DNA of 64,000 nucleotides from Cognatilysobacter tabacisoli. GTDB lineage: Bacteria; Pseudomonadota; Gammaproteobacteria; Xanthomonadales; Xanthomonadaceae. Location: assembly GCF_003586305.1 (NCBI RefSeq), contig NZ_KZ987400.1:468635-532634 (forward strand), written 5' to 3'. Positions within the stretch are counted from its first letter, which is position 1, and each line of letters begins with the position of its first letter. Shown here one piece after another: positions 9,119 through 21,055 of this stretch. The notes under the pieces are model-generated. The model was not told the DNA's origin. It saw only the letters and a list, made by a program, of their open reading frames with translations, and did not search any database. A program made the translations under genes and the position numbers.

Positions 9119-9195
9119 GGCCGGAGTGTAGCGGGGGCCTCGCGTCGCCCCGGCGCGCCGTACGATGCGCGCCTCGACCCGTCGCGGAGGTGCCG

Positions 9196-9636
9196 ATGCT
9201 CGCCCTGATCCAGCGCGTGACCGAAGCCAGCGTCCGCGTCGACGGTGCGGTCGTCGGCCGCATCGGCCCCGGGCTGCTCGCCCTGGTCGGGGTCGAGCCC
9301 GGCGACGGCGGCGCCCAGGTCGCGCGCATGGCCGAGCGGCTGCTGGGCTACCGCGTGTTCGACGACGGCGCGGGCCGCATGAACCTGTGCCTCGGCCAGA
9401 CCGGCGGCGGGCTGCTGCTGGTCAGCCAGTTCACCCTCGCCGCCGACACCCGCAGCGGCATGCGGCCGGGCTTCAGCAGCGCGGCCGCGCCGGAACTGGC
9501 TGAACCCGTGTTCAACCGGCTGGTCGCGGCCTGCCGGGCGGGCCACGCCGGCGGGGTGGAAACCGGGCGCTTCGGTGCCCATATGGTCGTCAGCCTGGTC
9601 AACGACGGCCCGGTGACGTTCCTGCTGCGGGCCTGA
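9196..9636 (+). CDS. dtd: D-aminoacyl-tRNA deacylase
   Basis: Hydrolyses D-aminoacyl-tRNAs in the cytoplasm, recycling tRNA and preventing D-residue incorporation. The product has 146 residues, standard length. Family landmarks are [17 protein letters not shown] at the start, the SQFTLAADT motif, and the C-terminal Gly-cis-Pro motif in [12 protein letters not shown]. The ATG at 9196 is chosen over an in-frame GTG at 9190 because GGAGG (9186-9190) is correctly spaced for the ATG and because the family begins with M-x-x-x-x-Q-R-V. The gene sits upstream of rpoD with its own spacing, so the two are not obviously co-transcribed. Confidence 0.96.
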   Translation: MLALIQRVTEASVRVDGAVVGRIGPGLLALVGVEPGDGGAQVARMAERLLGYRVFDDGAGRMNLCLGQTGGGLLLVSQFTLAADTRSGMRPGFSSAAAPELAEPVFNRLVAACRAGHAGGVETGRFGAHMVVSLVNDGPVTFLLRA

Positions 9637-9730
9637 CACGGACCGGAGGGCGCGGGAGGCCGGTCGGCCGGCCCTCGCCCCGCCAGCGCGGGAGAAATTC
9701 GCCCCTGCCGCCGGCCGCCAGCGCGCCGGC

Positions 9731-9739
9731 TGGTATAAT
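9731..9739 (+). promoter_or_regulatory. Extended -10 promoter for rpoD
   Basis: TGGTATAAT is a perfect TATAAT (9734-9739) preceded by the extended-10 TGn dinucleotide. There is no recognisable -35 hexamer 17 nt upstream, consistent with an extended -10 promoter. Transcription would start near 9746, giving a leader of about 30 nt before the rpoD ATG at 9777. Confidence 0.65.
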
Positions 9740-9776
9740 GCAGGGTTCCCCAGCTTCAACCCGCGGTGCCGAGTAC

Positions 9777-11630
<1,854 letters not shown>

Positions 11631-11667
11631 TCGCGGTACCGGCGGCCTCGCCGCCGACCCGCAAGCC

Positions 11668-11691
11668 AAGGCCCGCCGCGTGCGGGCCTTT
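11668..11691 (+). terminator. Rho-independent terminator of rpoD
   Basis: Perfect 9-bp stem AAGGCCCGC / GCGGGCCTT (11668-11676 with 11682-11690) around a 5-nt loop, ending in a short T run (11689-11691), 38 nt after the rpoD stop. The T run is short but the stem is strong and well placed. Confidence 0.75.
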
Positions 11692-11754
11692 CGCTGTCTG
11701 CCGCCGCGAGCGCGGGCGGCCGCGCCGACGCCCGCGATATCATCCGCGTCGCAC

Positions 11755-11830
<76 letters not shown>

Positions 11831-11850
11831 CGGCCGCTCGGCACGGGGGC

Positions 11851-11864
11851 TGTAATCGTATGCA
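11851..11864 (+). promoter_or_regulatory. LacI-type operator-like site upstream of zwf
   Basis: TGTAATCGTATGCA, 56 nt before the zwf ATG. It matches 12 of 14 positions of the consensus TGCAAWCGTATTCA derived from three sites inside the maltodextrin locus (20888, 28403, 31811). Regulation by the LacI-family protein at 37.5-38.5 kb is inferred. Confidence 0.5.
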
Positions 11865-11920
11865 CGGCTGCGCCCCGGCGCCGGCGCGGTAGATTGGGGC
11901 GGTCGTCCACGGACCCGCCC

Positions 11921-13387
11921 ATGACCTCGCACGCCGCCTCGCTGCTGACCATCTTCGGCGCCTCCGGCGATCTGTCGCAGCGGATGCTGCTGCCGTCGCT
12001 GTACGGCCTGCAGGCCGACGGCCTGCTGCCCGAACGCATGCGCATCCTCGGCACCGCGCGCAGCGCGCTCGACGACGCCGGGTTCCGCGCGCTGGTGGCG
12101 GAAGCGATCGCGCGGTTCGTGCCGAAGGCAGAGCAGGACGCCGCGACGCTCGACGCGCTGCTCGCCCGCGTCGGCTACCAGCCGGCGGTGGTCGACGACG
12201 GCGACTCGATGGCCGCGCTCGCCCGCCGCGTGCAGGCCGAGCGCGAAGGCGGCGACGTGGTCTACCACCTCAGCACTGCGCCGCGCTTCTACGCGACGAT
12301 CTGCGACGCGCTCGCGGCCAACGGCGTCGCCGGGCCCGGCACGCGCGTGCTGCTGGAGAAGCCGATCGGCCACGACCTGGCCAGTTCGATCGAGATCAAC
12401 GACGGCGTCGCCGCGTCGTTCGACGAGGACCGCGTGTTCCGCGTCGACCACTACCTCGGCAAGGAAGGCGTGCAGAACCTGCTGGCGCTGCGCTTCGGCA
12501 ACGCGCTGTTCGAGCCGCTGTGGAACGCGCGGCACATCGAGCAGGTGCAGATCACCGTCGCCGAGACCGTCGGCGTCGAAGGCCGCGGCGACTACTACGA
12601 CCACTCCGGCGCGCTGCGGGACATGCTGCAGAACCACCTGCTGCAGCTGCTGTGCCTGACCGCGATGGAGCCGCCGTCGCAGTTCGACCCGGGCGCGGTG
12701 CGCAACGAGAAGCTCAAGGTGCTGCAGTCGCTGCGCCCGATCGGGCGCGACGACGTGGCCAGCGAGACCGTCGCGGGGCAGTACACCGCCGGCGCGATCG
12801 GCGGCGCGGCGGTGCCGGGCTACCTCGACGAGCTCGGTCGCGGCAGCCGCACCGAGACCTTCGTCGCGCTGCGCGCGCACATCGACAACTGGCGCTGGTC
12901 CGGCGTGCCGTTCTACCTGCGCACCGGCAAGCGCATGGCGCGCCGCGCGACCGAGATCTACCTGCAGTTCCGCCAGGTGCCGCACTCGATCTTCGCCAGC
13001 GGCGGCGCCAGCGTGCAGCCCAACGCGTTGCTGATCCGGCTGCAGCCGGAGGAGCGCATCGAGCTGCTGCTGATGAACAAGACGCCCGGCCTGGACCGCG
13101 CCGGGCTGCGGCTGTCGCAGGTCGCGCTCGACCTCGACCTGCACGAGGAGTTCGCGTCGCACCGCCGGCGCATTGCCTACGAGCGCCTCTACCTCGACGC
13201 GATCGAGAACAACGGCACCCTGTTCGTGCGCCGCGACGAGACCGAGGCCGCCTGGCGCTGGGTCGACGCGATCCGCGACGGCTGGGTGCACGCCAACCTG
13301 GCACCGCGTCCGCACCCCGCAGGCACGTGGGGCCCCGGCAGCGCGGTGACGCTGACCGAGCGCCACGGCCACAGCTGGCGAGAGTGA
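11921..13387 (+). CDS. zwf: Glucose-6-phosphate 1-dehydrogenase
   Basis: Oxidises glucose 6-phosphate to 6-phosphogluconolactone with NAD(P)+, the first step of the Entner-Doudoroff and oxidative pentose phosphate routes. The product has 488 residues. The N-terminal dinucleotide-binding motif is TIFGASGDLSQRMLLPSLY, followed by LLEKPIGHD and the substrate-binding active-site motif FRVDHYLGKEGVQNLL, with FYLRTGKRMARR in the C-terminal domain. It is the first gene of a same-strand run zwf-pgl-edd-glk-eda. The spacing to pgl is 69 nt. A LacI-type operator-like site lies upstream, so glucose catabolism may be tied to the starch locus. Confidence 0.97.
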   Translation: MTSHAASLLTIFGASGDLSQRMLLPSLYGLQADGLLPERMRILGTARSALDDAGFRALVAEAIARFVPKAEQDAATLDALLARVGYQPAVVDDGDSMAALARRVQAEREGGDVVYHLSTAPRFYATICDALAANGVAGPGTRVLLEKPIGHDLASSIEINDGVAASFDEDRVFRVDHYLGKEGVQNLLALRFGNALFEPLWNARHIEQVQITVAETVGVEGRGDYYDHSGALRDMLQNHLLQLLCLTAMEPPSQFDPGAVRNEKLKVLQSLRPIGRDDVASETVAGQYTAGAIGGAAVPGYLDELGRGSRTETFVALRAHIDNWRWSGVPFYLRTGKRMARRATEIYLQFRQVPHSIFASGGASVQPNALLIRLQPEERIELLLMNKTPGLDRAGLRLSQVALDLDLHEEFASHRRRIAYERLYLDAIENNGTLFVRRDETEAAWRWVDAIRDGWVHANLAPRPHPAGTWGPGSAVTLTERHGHSWRE

Positions 13388-13456
13388 GCCGACGGTGATG
13401 CAATCGCCCGCCCCGGCGGCGCGCCCCGCGCGCGCCGCGACCCGCAGGAGCCGCTG

Positions 13457-14161
13457 ATGGGCTGGACGCTGCGTGCCTACGATGACGCCGACGCGCTCGC
13501 CACGGGCGTCGCCGACGCGCTCGCCGCCGCGTGCGATGCGGCCCTAGCCGAGCGCGGCCACGCGTGGCTCGCGTTGGCCGGCGGACGCACGCCTTTCCCG
13601 GGCTATCGCGCGCTGGCGGCGCGGCCGCTGCGCTGGGCCGACGTCACCGTGGTGCCGACCGACGAGCGCTGCGTGCCGCACGAGCACGAGGCCAGCAACC
13701 TGCGCGGTCTGCGCGAGGCGTTCGCCGCCGCGGCCGGCGTGCGGATCGAGTCGCTGACCACCGTCGACGGCGAGCCCGGCGCGTCGGAAGCGCATGCGCA
13801 GTCGCTGCTCGCGCGTGCCCCGGCGCGCTTCGACGCGGCACTGCTCGGCATGGGCAACGATGCGCACACGGCGTCGCTGTTCCCCGGTGCGCCGCAGGTG
13901 CGCGCCGCGCTCGACCCGCGCGGCGCCGCGCGCGCGTGCCGCGTCGACCCCGTCCCGCTGCCGCCCGAGGCCCCGTACCCGCGCATCAGCCTGACGGCGG
14001 CGGCGCTGCTCGCCGCGCGCGCGGTGCACCTGGTGATCACCGGCGACGGCAAGCGCGCGGTGCTCGAGCAGGCATCGGCGGCCGGTGATCCGCTGCGGTA
14101 CCCGATCGCCGCGATCCTGCTGGCGCCCGACCTCGACGTGCAGGTGCACTGGTGCGCGTGA
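13457..14161 (+). CDS. pgl: 6-phosphogluconolactonase
   Basis: Hydrolyses 6-phosphogluconolactone to 6-phosphogluconate. The product has 234 residues and belongs to the glucosamine-6-phosphate isomerase/6PGL family. Seen: [17 protein letters not shown] (phosphate-binding GG-x-TP loop), [17 protein letters not shown] (the DER-V-x-x-x-x-x-x-SN motif), [16 protein letters not shown] (GMG-x-D-x-H-x-x-S-L-FP) and [17 protein letters not shown] stands 7 nt before ATG 13457. It sits between zwf and edd, as expected for its role. Confidence 0.95.
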   Translation: MGWTLRAYDDADALATGVADALAAACDAALAERGHAWLALAGGRTPFPGYRALAARPLRWADVTVVPTDERCVPHEHEASNLRGLREAFAAAAGVRIESLTTVDGEPGASEAHAQSLLARAPARFDAALLGMGNDAHTASLFPGAPQVRAALDPRGAARACRVDPVPLPPEAPYPRISLTAAALLAARAVHLVITGDGKRAVLEQASAAGDPLRYPIAAILLAPDLDVQVHWCA

Positions 14162-14246
14162 GCCGCGCCCACGCTCCCGTCGCGCGCGCCGGGCGTACCC
14201 TCGCTGCTGCCGCGCAGCGCAGCGCAATGACCCAAGAGACCCGCTG

Positions 14247-16100
14247 ATGGCCCTGCACCCGACCCTCGACCGCGTCACCGCGCGCATTGCCGAGCGCAGC
14301 CGCACGCTGCGCAACGACTACCTCGCGCGCATGGACGCGGCCCGCCACGACGGCCCGGCGCGCGCGCGTCTGGGCTGCGGCAACCTCGCGCACGGCTTTG
14401 CCGCGTCCGGCGTCGACAAGCCGGGGCTGCGCGGCGGGCGCGGCGGCAACATCGGCATCGTCACCGCGTACAACGACATGCTGTCGGCGCACCAGCCGAT
14501 GGAGCAGTACCCGACGCTGATCCGCGCCGCCGCGCGCGCCGCCGGCGGCAGCGCGCAGGTCGCCGGCGGCGTGCCGGCGATGTGCGACGGCGTGACCCAG
14601 GGCCGCGACGGCATGGAGCTGAGCCTGTTCTCGCGCGACGCGATCGCCCTGGCCACCGCGGTGTCGCTGTCGCACGACATGTTCGACGCGGCGCTGCTGC
14701 TGGGCGTGTGCGACAAGATCGTGCCGGGGCTGCTGATCGGCGCGCTCAGCTTCGGCCACCTGCCGGTGATCTTCGTGCCGGCCGGGCCGATGACCTCGGG
14801 CCTGCCGAACAAGGAGAAGGCCGCGGTGCGCCAGCGCTATGCCGAAGGCCTGGCGACGCGCGAGGAGCTGCTGGAGGCCGAGGCGGCCAGCTACCACGGC
14901 CCCGGCACGTGCACGTTCTACGGCACCGCGAACTCCAACCAGATGCTGATGGAGGTCATGGGCCTGCACCTGCCGGGCAGCGCGTTCGTCAATCCGGGCA
15001 CGCCGCTGCGCGACGCGCTGACGGTCGCCGCGACCGAACAGGCGCTGCGCATCAGTGCGCTCGGCGACGACTACCGTCCGCTGGCGCGCACCGTCGACGA
15101 GAAGGCCATCGCCAACGCGATGGTCGGCCTGGCCGCGACCGGCGGGTCGACCAACCACGCCCTGCACCTGGTCGCGATCGCGCGCGCGGCCGGGCTGCTG
15201 ATCGACTGGGACGACCTCGACGAACTGTCGCGCGTGACCCCGCTGCTGGCGCGCATCTACCCGAACGGCGGCGCCGACGTGAACCACTTCCAGGCCGCGG
15301 GCGGGCTCGGCTTCGCGATCCGCGAGCTGATCGACGCCGGACTGCTGCACCCGGACATCGCCTGCGTGCACGGCGGCGACCTGCGCCGGCAGGCGATGGA
15401 GCCGCACATGGACGACCTGGCGCTGCGCTGGCGCGAGCCGCCGGCGGCGTCGCTCGACGACACCGTGCTGCGCGGTGCCGCCGCGCCGTTCGACCGCGAG
15501 GGCGGGCTGCGACGGCTGCAGGGGAACCTCGGCCGCGCGGTCGCGAAGATCTCGGCGGTCGCGCCCGAGTTCCGCACGATCGAGGCGCCGGCGCGCGTGT
15601 TCGATTCGCAGGACGCGATGCTGCATGCGTTCCAGGCCGGCGCGCTGACCGGCGACTTCGTCGCGGTGATCCGCGGCCAAGGCCCGCGCGCGAACGGCAT
15701 GCCCGAGCTGCACAAGCTGACCCCGGCGCTGGCGGTGATGCAGGACCGTGGCCAGCGGGTCGCGCTGCTGACCGACGGGCGCATGTCCGGCGCGTCCGGC
15801 AAGGTGCTCGCCGCGATCCACGTCAGCCCCGAGGCGGCCGACGGCGCGCCGATCGCGCGCGTGCGCGATGGAGACGTCATCCGCATCGACGCCGACGCCG
15901 GCACGATGGACGCGCGCGTCGACGCCGCCGAGTGGGCCGCGCGGACGCCGGCGACGCTGGCGCTGGCCGGCAACCGCTTCGGCATGGGGCGCGAACTGTT
16001 CGGGCTGATGCGTGCGCAGGTCGGCAGCGCGGAGCAGGGCGCGTGCAGCCTGTTCGGCGACGAGGACGCGGCCCACGCCGCGCGGGGTGCCGCGCGATGA
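14247..16100 (+). CDS. edd: Phosphogluconate dehydratase
   Basis: Converts 6-phosphogluconate to 2-keto-3-deoxy-6-phosphogluconate (KDPG) using a [4Fe-4S] cluster; key enzyme of the Entner-Doudoroff pathway. The product has 617 residues, in the IlvD/Edd family. Seen: [40 protein letters not shown] (cluster cysteine), [18 protein letters not shown] and [20 protein letters not shown] (cluster cysteine), and [20 protein letters not shown] near the C-terminus. The stop overlaps the glk start in an ATGA, so the two are translationally coupled. Confidence 0.97.
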   Translation: MALHPTLDRVTARIAERSRTLRNDYLARMDAARHDGPARARLGCGNLAHGFAASGVDKPGLRGGRGGNIGIVTAYNDMLSAHQPMEQYPTLIRAAARAAGGSAQVAGGVPAMCDGVTQGRDGMELSLFSRDAIALATAVSLSHDMFDAALLLGVCDKIVPGLLIGALSFGHLPVIFVPAGPMTSGLPNKEKAAVRQRYAEGLATREELLEAEAASYHGPGTCTFYGTANSNQMLMEVMGLHLPGSAFVNPGTPLRDALTVAATEQALRISALGDDYRPLARTVDEKAIANAMVGLAATGGSTNHALHLVAIARAAGLLIDWDDLDELSRVTPLLARIYPNGGADVNHFQAAGGLGFAIRELIDAGLLHPDIACVHGGDLRRQAMEPHMDDLALRWREPPAASLDDTVLRGAAAPFDREGGLRRLQGNLGRAVAKISAVAPEFRTIEAPARVFDSQDAMLHAFQAGALTGDFVAVIRGQGPRANGMPELHKLTPALAVMQDRGQRVALLTDGRMSGASGKVLAAIHVSPEAADGAPIARVRDGDVIRIDADAGTMDARVDAAEWAARTPATLALAGNRFGMGRELFGLMRAQVGSAEQGACSLFGDEDAAHAARGAAR

Positions 16101-17092
16101 CGGCCGGGCTCGACCTGGCGCTGATCGCCGACATTGGCGGCACCAACGCGCGCTTCGCATTGACCGACCTGGCCTCGCCGCGGCCGCGGCTGCTCGAGGT
16201 GCGGTCGCTGGTGGCGGCCGAGTTCGCCAGCCTGCAGCACGCGGCCGAGCACTACCTGCAGCAGGTCGGCGCGACGCCGACCCGCGCCGGCATCGCGGTG
16301 GCCAGCCCCGCCGACGCCGACGAGATCCGCCTGACCAACCGCGCGTGGTCGTTCAGCCAGCGCGAGCTGCAGCGCACGCTCGGCCTCGCGCAGCTGCGGG
16401 TGCTCAACGACTTCGGCGCGATCGCGCACGCCGTCCCTGCGCTGCAGGCCGACGACTGCGTCGCGCTGTACGGGCCGACCGACGCGCCGCTGCGCGGGCC
16501 GGTGACGGTGATGGGCCCGGGCACCGGGCTCGGCGTCGCCCAGCTCGTCGGCGGCCGCGACGACGACTGGCACGTCGTCGAGACCGAGGGCGGGCACGTG
16601 ACGTTCGCGCCGCTCGGCGACGAGGAGCTGGAGATCGCGCGCTGGCTGACGCGGCAGCACGGCCGCACCTCGACCGAGCGGGTCCTGTGCGGCGCCGGCA
16701 TCGCCAGCATCGACGCGGTGCTGCGCGGCGTGCAGCCGGGCGCGCCGGCGTCGGCGCTGCGCGAACCGGCCGCGGTGGTCGCCGCCGCGCTGGAGGGGCA
16801 CGACCACGCCGCGCGTCGCGCGCTCGCGCGCTTCTGCGCCGTGCTCGGCAGCGTCGCCGGCGACGCCTGCCTGATCCACGGCGCGCGCACGCTGATGATC
16901 GCCGGCGGCATCGTGCCGCGGTTCGTGCCGTTCCTGCGCAGCAGCGCGTTCCGCGAGCGCTTCCTTGCCAAGGGCCGCTTCGCCGCGTACCTGGAGTCGG
17001 TCGCGATCCACGTCATCACCCACCCGAACCCCGGGCTGCTCGGCGCCGCGATGGCGCTGCGCCAGTCCGCCGCGCACGGAGCCGACGCATGA
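16097..17092 (+). CDS. glk: Glucokinase
   Basis: Phosphorylates glucose with ATP to glucose 6-phosphate in the cytoplasm. The product has 331 residues and is of the E. coli Glk type (ROK-like ASKHA fold). Seen: [17 protein letters not shown] (phosphate 1 loop), [16 protein letters not shown] (catalytic Asp within LNDF), [14 protein letters not shown] (sugar/ATP binding), [10 protein letters not shown] and [10 protein letters not shown]. It is embedded between edd and eda with 4-nt ATGA overlaps on both sides. It provides the entry step for glucose released by the maltodextrin locus that follows. Confidence 0.96.
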   Translation: MTAGLDLALIADIGGTNARFALTDLASPRPRLLEVRSLVAAEFASLQHAAEHYLQQVGATPTRAGIAVASPADADEIRLTNRAWSFSQRELQRTLGLAQLRVLNDFGAIAHAVPALQADDCVALYGPTDAPLRGPVTVMGPGTGLGVAQLVGGRDDDWHVVETEGGHVTFAPLGDEELEIARWLTRQHGRTSTERVLCGAGIASIDAVLRGVQPGAPASALREPAAVVAAALEGHDHAARRALARFCAVLGSVAGDACLIHGARTLMIAGGIVPRFVPFLRSSAFRERFLAKGRFAAYLESVAIHVITHPNPGLLGAAMALRQSAAHGADA

Positions 17093-17742
17093 GCCAGTGG
17101 ACCCCCGAGCTGCGCGCGCAGCGCGTCGACGCGATCCTGTCGCAGGCGCCGGTGCTGCCGGTGCTGAGCATCGCGAACGTGGACGACGCGGTGCCGCTGG
17201 CGCGCGCGCTGGTCGACGGCGGCCTGCCGGTGCTCGAGGTCACGCTGCGCACCGCGGTGGCGGTCGAGGCGATCGCGCGGATCGCGCGCGAGGTGCCCGG
17301 CGCGGTGGTCGGCGCCGGCACGATCCGCACCGGCGCCGAGCTGGCGGCCGTGGCCGATGCCGGCGGCGTGTTCGCGATCTCGCCCGGCGCCACCGAGGCG
17401 CTGTACGACGCTGCACAGGCCGCGACGATTCCGTGGATCCCGGCGATCGCGACGGCCAGCGAGTTGATGCGCGGCCTCGAGCACGGCCACCGCCGATTCA
17501 AGTTCTTCCCGGCCGAGTCGTCCGGCGGCATCGGCGCGCTGAAGGGCTTCGCCGGCCCCTTCGCCGAGGCGCGCTTCTGCCCGACCGGCGGCATCGACGC
17601 GGCCAAGGCCCCGGGCTACTTCGTCCAGCCGAACGTCGTCACCGTCGGCGGCTCGTGGATGGTTCCGTCCGACGCGCTCGCGTCGCGCGACTGGCCACGC
17701 ATCGCCACGCTGGCGCGCGAGGCGGCCGCGCTGCGCGGCTGA
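17089..17742 (+). CDS. eda: KDPG/KHG aldolase
   Basis: Cleaves KDPG to pyruvate and glyceraldehyde 3-phosphate, the last Entner-Doudoroff step. The product has 217 residues, typical of the trimeric class I aldolase. Seen: [34 protein letters not shown] (catalytic Glu), [12 protein letters not shown] and [20 protein letters not shown] with the Schiff-base lysine in KFFPAE, followed by FCPTGGI. The ATG overlaps the glk stop (ATGA). It is the last gene of the operon. About 300 nt without a gene follow before the convergent TonB receptor gene. Confidence 0.96.
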   Translation: MSQWTPELRAQRVDAILSQAPVLPVLSIANVDDAVPLARALVDGGLPVLEVTLRTAVAVEAIARIAREVPGAVVGAGTIRTGAELAAVADAGGVFAISPGATEALYDAAQAATIPWIPAIATASELMRGLEHGHRRFKFFPAESSGGIGALKGFAGPFAEARFCPTGGIDAAKAPGYFVQPNVVTVGGSWMVPSDALASRDWPRIATLAREAAALRG

Positions 17743-17985
17743 TTACCGCACGGCCGCGGGCGGCGGGGTCCCCGCGCCCTTGCTTCCAAGTCGCGATCCG
17801 CCGCGACAGCTCCTCCCATTGCCAAAGCGCTGTTGGGCCCTCAGCCCGGCGACGCTGCGTCTGCCGTCGCCGCGCATTCCAAGCACAACCGGTCGCTGCT
17901 GGCGCGGGCGAAACGCCGCCCGCCCGCGCGCACGCCACGCGCCGGCCTGCGCTGCACCTGCGCCCAGTCGCGCCGGGCCGCGCAT
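17743..17985. other. Intergenic region between eda and the TonB receptor gene
   Basis: No gene is supported here. The stretch is GC-rich and lies between convergent genes. A sequence with a central AGCGCT flanked by CCAA and TTGG (17825-17839) resembles a generic LacI/PurR-type half-palindrome but has no target gene nearby. Nothing else is recognisable apart from the terminator at its right end, listed separately. Confidence 0.5.
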
Positions 17986-18017
17986 AAAAAACCCCCGCCG
18001 ATTCGCATCGGCGGGGG
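17986..18017 (-). terminator. Rho-independent terminator of the TonB-dependent receptor gene
   Basis: On the minus strand an 11-bp perfect GC-rich stem (plus-strand 17992-18002 with 18007-18017) with a 4-nt loop is followed by six T (plus-strand A run 17986-17991). It lies 27 nt beyond the stop of the receptor gene and has no T run on the other side, so it serves only the minus strand. Confidence 0.92.
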
Positions 18018-18044
18018 CGGGGATGACGCAAACCGCTGCGTGGA

Positions 18045-20741
18045 TCAGAAGCGGTAGTTGACGCCGAACAGGTAGGTGCGGCCGTACTCGAAGAACTCGC
18101 GCGGACGGTCCTGGCGGCCGTCGAACGTCGAGCGGAACGGCTCGTTCTCGACGTTGTTGACCTGCAGCAGGAACGACAGGTTCTCCAGCGGGCCCGACTG
18201 GATCGTGTAGCCCAGCTGCACGTCGGTGACCTTCTCGCCTTCGAAGATGCGCACGGTGCGGTCGCCGCCGAAGCCCTGCACTTCGCCACGGAAGTCCGAG
18301 CGGGTGCGCTGGCTGACGCGGGCCGAGAAGCCGAAGCGCTCGTAGTAGGCCGTTGCGTTCGACACGTACTTGGACAGGCCGGGCAGCGTGGTGGCCGGGC
18401 GGTCCGGACCGTCCGGGCGGATCTCGCTGTCGACTTCCGAGTAGTTCGCCTGGATGCCGAAGCCTTCCAGCGGCGCCCACAGCATCTCCAGCGGGATCGA
18501 CACCGCGAACTCCCAGCCCTTCAGCGTGCCGCCCTCGCCGTTGATCGGCTGGCTGAACTCGCCGATCGACGACTGCGGAATGGCGGACGCGGGCAGGTTC
18601 GGCGGCAGCGGCAGCTGGCTGAAGTCGAACTGGGTGACCTGGTCGTACACGTAGGTCTTCAGGTCCTTGTAGAAGTAGCCGGCGCTGACGTAGCCCTTGC
18701 CGGCGAAGTACTTCTCGTAGCTCAGGTCGAGCGCGTCGGCCTCCCACGGCCGCAGCTCGGAGTTGCCGCCGCTGCCGGACCACTGCGGGCACGGCGGCGC
18801 GTCGCCGGCCGGGCACGTCGTCGGGGTGCGGTTGATGCTGTAGCCGGCGTTGGCGCGCATCTGGTCCATGCGCGGACGCGCCTGCTGGCGGCCGGCACCG
18901 AAGCGGATGTACTGTTCGGCCGGAAGCTGCGCCTTGAGGTTCAGGCTCGGCAGGTAGTCGGTGTACGTGGCCCCGCGGGTGGCGGGCTGGTCGAGCGTGA
19001 TGCCCTCGAACGTCGACACGCCGGTCGAGGTCTGGTCGACGTTGATGCCCTGCACGCCGATGTTGCCGCGCACCGGGATCGAGCCGAGGTCGAAGTCGAG
19101 GTTGGCCTGGACGTAGAACGTCGCGACGCGCTCGTTGACCTCCCAGTTCTTGTTGTTGATGTCGCCGTTGTTGATGTTGGCGCGGCGGTTGTAGATGGTG
19201 TTGAACGCGTTCAGCGCGTCGTATCCGTACAGGCCAGTGAGGCCGGCGAAGTCGAAGTCCGAGCCGTTGCCGGCCGGCAGCGGCGCCTGGGCGCCGTCAC
19301 GGCACGCGTTGAGGCACAGGAAGTTCTCGTTCGACGCGCGGCTCTTGGTGCGGTCGGTCAGGTTGACGCCGAAGTCCAGGCTGCTCAGGACGCCCGACTC
19401 GAACGTGCGCTCGAGGTCGAAGCGCACCGAAGTCAGCTCGTCCTTGACCTCGAAGTCCTTGATGTAGCCGTCCTGGCCCCAGCCGCCGGCGTCGGTCAGG
19501 CGCAGGATGCTCGGGTCGGTGTAGTCGTAGCCGAAGTCGAAGTCGAAGTAGCCGTCCGGGTTGAACGTGATGCCGACCGTGTCGCCGGCGACGCCGTTGG
19601 CCAGCCCCGCGTACGTCTCGAGGATGCGCTCCTCGCGCTTGGCGCTGGACGAGCTGATGTCGGCCGACAGCGTCCACGCCTCGTTGAGGCGCAGCTTGTT
19701 GTTCCAGCCGATCGAGAACAGGTCGTCCTTGGCGGCGTTGTAGTCGTTGCGGATGACCGGATCGAAGTTGTTAAACGTCGCCTGGATCGCGGTGCCTTCG
19801 GCGTTGTTGGTGCGGCTGACCGGCTGGCCGGGCGGGCCGAACACCAGGCCGAATTCCATGCCGCGCTTGGTCTCGAGCTTGTCGAACTTCGAATAGAACA
19901 GGTCCAGTCGCGACGAATAGACGTCGTTCGGCTTGAACTCGAGCACGCCGACGAAGCCGTCGCGCTCGTTGTCGTTGTCGATCTGGTACAGCTTGCCGCC
20001 GCCCAGCACGCCGTTGTCGTAGCCCCAGGACTCGAACTGGGTGCCCTGCACCGGGTTGTTCAGCCGCGCATAGCCGAGCGCCAGGCCGACGGTGTTGTCG
20101 GCGAACTGGTCGACGTACGACAGGCTGAAGCGGTTGCCGTATTCCTTGTTGTCGCCGCGCTTGTTGAGGTCGCCGCGCACGTTGACCGCGATCACCTGCT
20201 CGCCGTACGACAGCGGGCTGACGGTCTGCAGGTCGACGGTGCCGGACAGGCCCTGGCCGACCAGCGAGGCGTCCTGGGTCTTGTACACGACGACCTGGTT
20301 GATCAGCTCGGACGGGTACTGGTCGAACTCGACGCCGCGGTTGTTGCCGAGGCTGACCTGTTCGCGCCCGTTGAGGGTGGTGGTGGAGAAGTCGCCGGAG
20401 AAGCCGCGGATGTTGATTTCCTGCGGACGGCCGCCGAAGCGCTGCGCGGTCAGGCCGGGCAGGCGCGCGATCGAGTCGGCGATCGAGGTGTCGGGCAGCT
20501 TGCCGATGTCCTCGGCCGAGATGGCCTCGACGATCGACGAGTTCTCCTGCTTGGTCTCGATCGCGTTCTCGATGCCGGCGCGGATGCCGGTGACGACGAC
20601 CTTGTCGAGTTCGGTCGCCTCGCCCTCGGTGGCGGGAGCCTGCGTCTGCGGGTCTGCGGTTTGCGCCTGGGCGCCGGTGGCGATCAGCACGGTCGCCGAA
20701 GCGAGCGCCATGCTGAGCAGGTTGCGCTTGAGTCTCAACAT
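18045..20741 (-). CDS. TonB-dependent receptor, MalA-like (maltodextrin uptake)
   Basis: Outer-membrane active transporter of 898 residues. The signal peptide is about residues 1-26 (LIATGAQAQ cleavage region). A TonB-box-like segment ELDKVVVTGIRAG precedes the plug domain (about 60-200), with EDIGKLPDTSIADSIARLPG, NIRGFSGDFSTTTLNGREQ and GTVDLQTVSPL. The rest is beta barrel, ending in the C-terminal aromatic YLFGVNYRF. This TonB-dependent receptor subclass is typical of carbohydrate utilisation loci in Xanthomonas and Caulobacter (MalA type). Substrate assignment to maltodextrins rests on the neighbours: amylases, pullulanase, glucosidase, MFS transporter. A GGAGGGGAG Shine-Dalgarno precedes the ATG. 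An operator-like site lies about 150 nt upstream, and a strong terminator follows. Confidence 0.9.
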   Translation of the reverse strand: MLRLKRNLLSMALASATVLIATGAQAQTADPQTQAPATEGEATELDKVVVTGIRAGIENAIETKQENSSIVEAISAEDIGKLPDTSIADSIARLPGLTAQRFGGRPQEINIRGFSGDFSTTTLNGREQVSLGNNRGVEFDQYPSELINQVVVYKTQDASLVGQGLSGTVDLQTVSPLSYGEQVIAVNVRGDLNKRGDNKEYGNRFSLSYVDQFADNTVGLALGYARLNNPVQGTQFESWGYDNGVLGGGKLYQIDNDNERDGFVGVLEFKPNDVYSSRLDLFYSKFDKLETKRGMEFGLVFGPPGQPVSRTNNAEGTAIQATFNNFDPVIRNDYNAAKDDLFSIGWNNKLRLNEAWTLSADISSSSAKREERILETYAGLANGVAGDTVGITFNPDGYFDFDFGYDYTDPSILRLTDAGGWGQDGYIKDFEVKDELTSVRFDLERTFESGVLSSLDFGVNLTDRTKSRASNENFLCLNACRDGAQAPLPAGNGSDFDFAGLTGLYGYDALNAFNTIYNRRANINNGDINNKNWEVNERVATFYVQANLDFDLGSIPVRGNIGVQGINVDQTSTGVSTFEGITLDQPATRGATYTDYLPSLNLKAQLPAEQYIRFGAGRQQARPRMDQMRANAGYSINRTPTTCPAGDAPPCPQWSGSGGNSELRPWEADALDLSYEKYFAGKGYVSAGYFYKDLKTYVYDQVTQFDFSQLPLPPNLPASAIPQSSIGEFSQPINGEGGTLKGWEFAVSIPLEMLWAPLEGFGIQANYSEVDSEIRPDGPDRPATTLPGLSKYVSNATAYYERFGFSARVSQRTRSDFRGEVQGFGGDRTVRIFEGEKVTDVQLGYTIQSGPLENLSFLLQVNNVENEPFRSTFDGRQDRPREFFEYGRTYLFGVNYRF

Positions 20742-20887
20742 CTCCCCTCCACTCCAACTCTCTAATGTTGTAGGCGGAACCGCTCGGCGCCGGTGGCGTC
20801 TGCACGGGATCCGGTGCGCCCAGGGACCAAAGGCGGTCCTGGAGCGTGGGGCGATGGTAGTCGGCGGGGTGGCTGCACAAAGCCCCT

Positions 20888-20901
20888 TGCATACGTATTC
20901 A
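20888..20901 (+). promoter_or_regulatory. LacI-type operator-like site between TonB receptor and amylase
   Basis: TGCATACGTATTCA, one mismatch to TGCAAWCGTATTCA. It lies in the divergent region between the receptor (start 20741) and the amylase (start 21056). On the receptor side it sits directly downstream of an A/T-rich block (AATTTTAAT) that could be a -10, with TTGTCC 17 nt further upstream, a position suited to repression. Promoter details are tentative. Confidence 0.65.
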
Positions 20902-21055
20902 TTAAAATTGCGTGACAGCCCGGTGGGACAAGGCTTTGCGGGCCGTGCAACAGTCCGTCGCGCACCCCCGCCGCCCGTCTGCCGCCGGCAGCCGCCGGCG
21001 CGTCCACGGCCCTGTTCAGCCGTCCGCGACGACGCGAGTGCGCGAGGAGTCGGCG

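Noticed and set aside
11831-11920. HexR-type site upstream of zwf
   Set aside because: No TGTAATTAAATTACA-like palindrome is visible; the TGTAAT half matches only as part of the LacI-type 14-mer.
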